Positions 56,280 through 57,949 of a stretch of 57,949 nucleotides of DNA are shown here, piece by piece. The notes under the pieces were generated by a model. It was not told the origin of the DNA, did not search any database, and saw nothing but the letters and a program-made list of their open reading frames with translations. The stretch is from an uncultured Gammaproteobacteria bacterium (GTDB lineage: Bacteria > Pseudomonadota > Gammaproteobacteria > PS1 > Pseudothioglobaceae), in NCBI GenBank assembly GCA_913020715.1, contig CAJVZH010000011.1, positions 1 to 57,949 on the forward strand, in the 5' to 3' direction. How positions within the stretch are numbered: the first letter of the stretch is position 1; each line of letters opens with the position of its first letter. A program made the position numbers and the translations under genes.

Positions 56280-56600
56280 ATGCTGGTTACAACACAAGAC
56301 ACATTTTCAGATTACAAAGTTATCGAGACGCTTGGCCTTGCAAAGGGTAATACTATTCGTGCGAGGCATGTCGGCAAAGATATTCTTGCGGGTTTACGCA
56401 CTTTGATTGGCGGAGAAATTACTGAATATACAAAAATGATAGCTGAGTCTAGGGAGCAATCGATCGATAGAATGATTGCTGACGCAAAATCCATGGGTGC
56501 TGATGGCATTGTTTGTGTCAGATTTACAACATCAACAGTGCTACAAGGCTCGGCAGAATTGTTTGCCTGCGGAACCGCGGTTAAATTAGAGAAAAGCTAG
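56280..56600 (+). CDS. ybjQ: YbjQ/DUF74 family protein
   Basis: A 106-residue protein of the YbjQ (heavy-metal-binding annotated) family, normally a pentamer. TTQDTFSDYKVIETLG, VGKDILAGLRTLIGGEITEYTKM (read in part) and SREQSIDRMIADAKSMGADGIV are clear. AAGGAG precedes the ATG. The role is unknown; metal binding is an annotation, not well proven. Confidence 0.88.
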   Translation: MLVTTQDTFSDYKVIETLGLAKGNTIRARHVGKDILAGLRTLIGGEITEYTKMIAESREQSIDRMIADAKSMGADGIVCVRFTTSTVLQGSAELFACGTAVKLEKS

Positions 56601-56605
56601 TTAAA

Positions 56606-57391
56606 TTAACTATCGAGTGCGATAGAGCCAAGGGAATTTTCACTTTTCCAAGCGTGCCCATAGATAACTTCGTATGTTGCGGGCAGCTTTCCCTCATTGC
56701 GAAAGCTTTCGTACATCTCAATCATCTTTTTGAACTTCGTTTTCCCAGTTAGGGATTTCGAGCGATTGTGCACAGTTTGTGCACCAATACCTTTTAAGTC
56801 ACGCATCAAGTCGACGGCTTTATCATAAGTAAGTGTTAGGGTTTCCATCTCCATAATTGGGCTATTAAAGCCTGATTGTAGCATCTGATCGCCCACATCA
56901 TGCATATCGGTAAATGAATTAACATGAGGCTCAGAATCAACAACTGACCAACTGCGCTTTAACTCTTTTAATGTGTCTGGCCCAAATGTAGAGAAAAGCA
57001 TCAACCCACCTGGTTTCAGTACTCGGTGACATTCCTCAAATAAACCCTTTAAATCCGTACACCACTGCATCATCAGGCTTGAGGCAATGAAATCAACACT
57101 TTTGTCGGCGAAGGGTAATTGGTACGCATTTGCACAGACATTGTGGTTGTTAGTATTGGCTCTTAAAGATTGTTGGGCAAAATCAACGCAAATCAGATGT
57201 GATTTTGGACACTTTTTGGATAATTTTTCACTTAAGAGGCCTGTGCCAGCGCCTAAATCTATCATTACTATAGGGTCTATAGAAATGACGTTAAGCTTCT
57301 CCGAAAGGCGGAAAGCCACCTCTTCTTGTAAGGCTGCGTGGGCGTTGTATTGCGATGCTGCTTTGTTGAAGTTTGGTCTTATTGAAGGCAT
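56606..57391 (-). CDS. bioC: Malonyl-ACP O-methyltransferase BioC
   Basis: A 261-residue class I methyltransferase. SAM motif is IDLGAGTGLLSEKL (GAGTG 47-51); SSLMMQWCTDLKGLFEECHRVLKPGG (read in part) is the BioC core motif with W. It methylates malonyl-ACP to start biotin's pimeloyl chain. Other bio genes are not in the window. It overlaps the zinc-binding-protein gene by 13 bases. Both it and ybjQ end inside TAGTTAAATTAACTA (56598-56612). Confidence 0.9.
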   Translation of the reverse strand: MPSIRPNFNKAASQYNAHAALQEEVAFRLSEKLNVISIDPIVMIDLGAGTGLLSEKLSKKCPKSHLICVDFAQQSLRANTNNHNVCANAYQLPFADKSVDFIASSLMMQWCTDLKGLFEECHRVLKPGGLMLFSTFGPDTLKELKRSWSVVDSEPHVNSFTDMHDVGDQMLQSGFNSPIMEMETLTLTYDKAVDLMRDLKGIGAQTVHNRSKSLTGKTKFKKMIEMYESFRNEGKLPATYEVIYGHAWKSENSLGSIALDS

Positions 57392-57948
57392 TGTGCAAGT
57401 TGTGACGTAAGATTATTCATTAGTTTGAAATATTGGTTAGAGCCACTTTCTAATTCATTGCCTAGGACACTAATCTCTTCGCGTTTAATAGGCATGTCTT
57501 CAGTTAGAATCTTGGTTTTTTTGACGCTAACTTGGTTGGTGTGTAGTAGGCATTTTGTTTGTTGCTGCCTCATTAATTTTTTGGCATTTAATACAGCGCG
57601 AATACTTAGCCTTGAGCCGTGAAAAGGGGTGATAACAATGGGCTGACTCAGGTTGTGAGATTTTTCAAAATATTGCAGTGTGTCTGAATAATTGGCAAAA
57701 TTTACTACACCAACACTTGCCAACTTTAGGTTTATGTCTTTTTCTAATTTTAGTAGTTTGGCATTAAGCACCTGTAGATTACTGGTGTAGGTTGATTCAT
57801 TGATTGTATCGAGCTTGATTAAGCGTTGTGCCACTTGCTCAGCAATCAATTTAGCATTGTTAATATCCAGCCAAAGATGGTAATCATACTCCTGGTTATG
57901 ATCGTCGTGATCGTCGTGATCGTCGTGATCGTCGTGATCGTCGTGATC
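57379..57948 (-). CDS. ZnuA-like zinc ABC-transporter binding protein, C-terminal part
   Basis: Open from the window end to a stop at 57379, giving the last 189 residues; the start lies outside. A repeat of Asp-His-Asp (DHD five times, then DHNQEY) is followed by DYHLWLDINNAKLIAEQVAQRL, the ZnuA/SBP family signature with the metal His in HLWLD and an acidic/His loop. The usual FHDAYGYFE His ligand is replaced (NYSDTLQYFEK), so one metal ligand seems missing or supplied elsewhere. Probable role is periplasmic Zn2+ capture. Confidence 0.8.
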   Translation of the reverse strand, partial: DHDDHDDHDDHDDHDDHNQEYDYHLWLDINNAKLIAEQVAQRLIKLDTINESTYTSNLQVLNAKLLKLEKDINLKLASVGVVNFANYSDTLQYFEKSHNLSQPIVITPFHGSRLSIRAVLNAKKLMRQQQTKCLLHTNQVSVKKTKILTEDMPIKREEISVLGNELESGSNQYFKLMNNLTSQLAQCLQ

Positions 57949-57949
57949 G
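57901..57949. repeat. 9-bp tandem repeat coding Asp-His-Asp
   Basis: ATCGTCGTG is repeated five times in full plus four bases, identical throughout, running to the last base. It encodes the Asp-His-Asp run of the ZnuA-like protein on the minus strand. The true number is unknown because the window ends within it. Confidence 0.95.

Noticed and set aside
57901-57949. CRISPR or attachment-site-like repeat
   Set aside because: Units are 9 bp, have no spacers and stay in frame as Asp-His-Asp codons of the binding-protein gene.

Overview
The window reads as chromosomal DNA of a moderately AT-rich gammaproteobacterium, probably marine or otherwise free-living and aerobic. The evidence is the order pabC/mltG-tmk-holB-hemL, a yhdP-tldD pair, a full 14-gene nuoA-N operon with separate nuoC and nuoD, and housekeeping genes of gammaproteobacterial type (ppnP, yggS, hemW, rpiA, bioC). 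I see no rRNA, tRNA, insertion sequence, integrase or CRISPR array. Genes are packed tightly, with many ATGA, GTGA or TAATG start/stop overlaps. No gene-free stretch exceeds 300 bases.

Layout. 1-171: 3' end of ppnP. 176-3337 (minus): a five-gene set of two DUF1538 membrane proteins, a P-II-like protein, a CBS-pair protein and a metallo-beta-lactamase-fold hydrolase, which looks like an ion transporter with regulators. 3447-9465 (plus): a fused PabC-MltG protein, tmk, holB, hemL, a LOG-family protein and a HAD phosphatase. 9477-10967 (minus): dsrE2, tusA, rpiA. 11044-17896 (plus): rdgB, hemW, a lipoprotein cytochrome c, a DUF4396 protein, argB, a PyrK-like flavoprotein, yggS, a DUF2147 protein, an SDR and a half-length asparaginase. 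17918-18355 (minus): a membrane-anchored cytochrome c5-type protein. 18437-22374: short yhdP and tldD. 22477-36642: complete respiratory complex I, closed by a terminator.

36858-41515 (plus) holds an orphan membrane protein, a short GlpD-like dehydrogenase coupled to a glycerophosphodiesterase, a DMT exporter and glycerate kinase. A tartronate-semialdehyde-reductase-type gene faces glycerate kinase. 42414-51376 is the most distinctive part. A 2-hydroxyacid dehydrogenase and a phthalate-type Rieske oxygenase (minus) diverge from a second Rieske oxygenase with a Glu in the bridging position, a glyoxalase I-like protein, an EutQ-like cupin, an Lrp/AsnC regulator, two different glutamine-synthetase-family ligases and a homoserine-acetyltransferase-like alpha/beta hydrolase. 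The two arms are read from face-away promoters whose -35 boxes overlap. I infer a catabolic island for an unknown amine or N-methylated compound, using gamma-glutamylation plus Rieske oxygenation, possibly draining through glyoxylate or tartronate semialdehyde to glycerate.

51425-57949: an isoprenylcysteine-methyltransferase-like membrane protein, a CsaA-like protein, a YadG/YadH-type ABC exporter, an Fe(II)/2-oxoglutarate oxygenase, a MOSC protein, a small membrane protein, a YbjQ protein, bioC (minus) and a partial ZnuA-like zinc-binding protein (minus). The last gene runs off the end inside a 9-bp tandem repeat coding for Asp-His-Asp, which is probably where the assembly broke.
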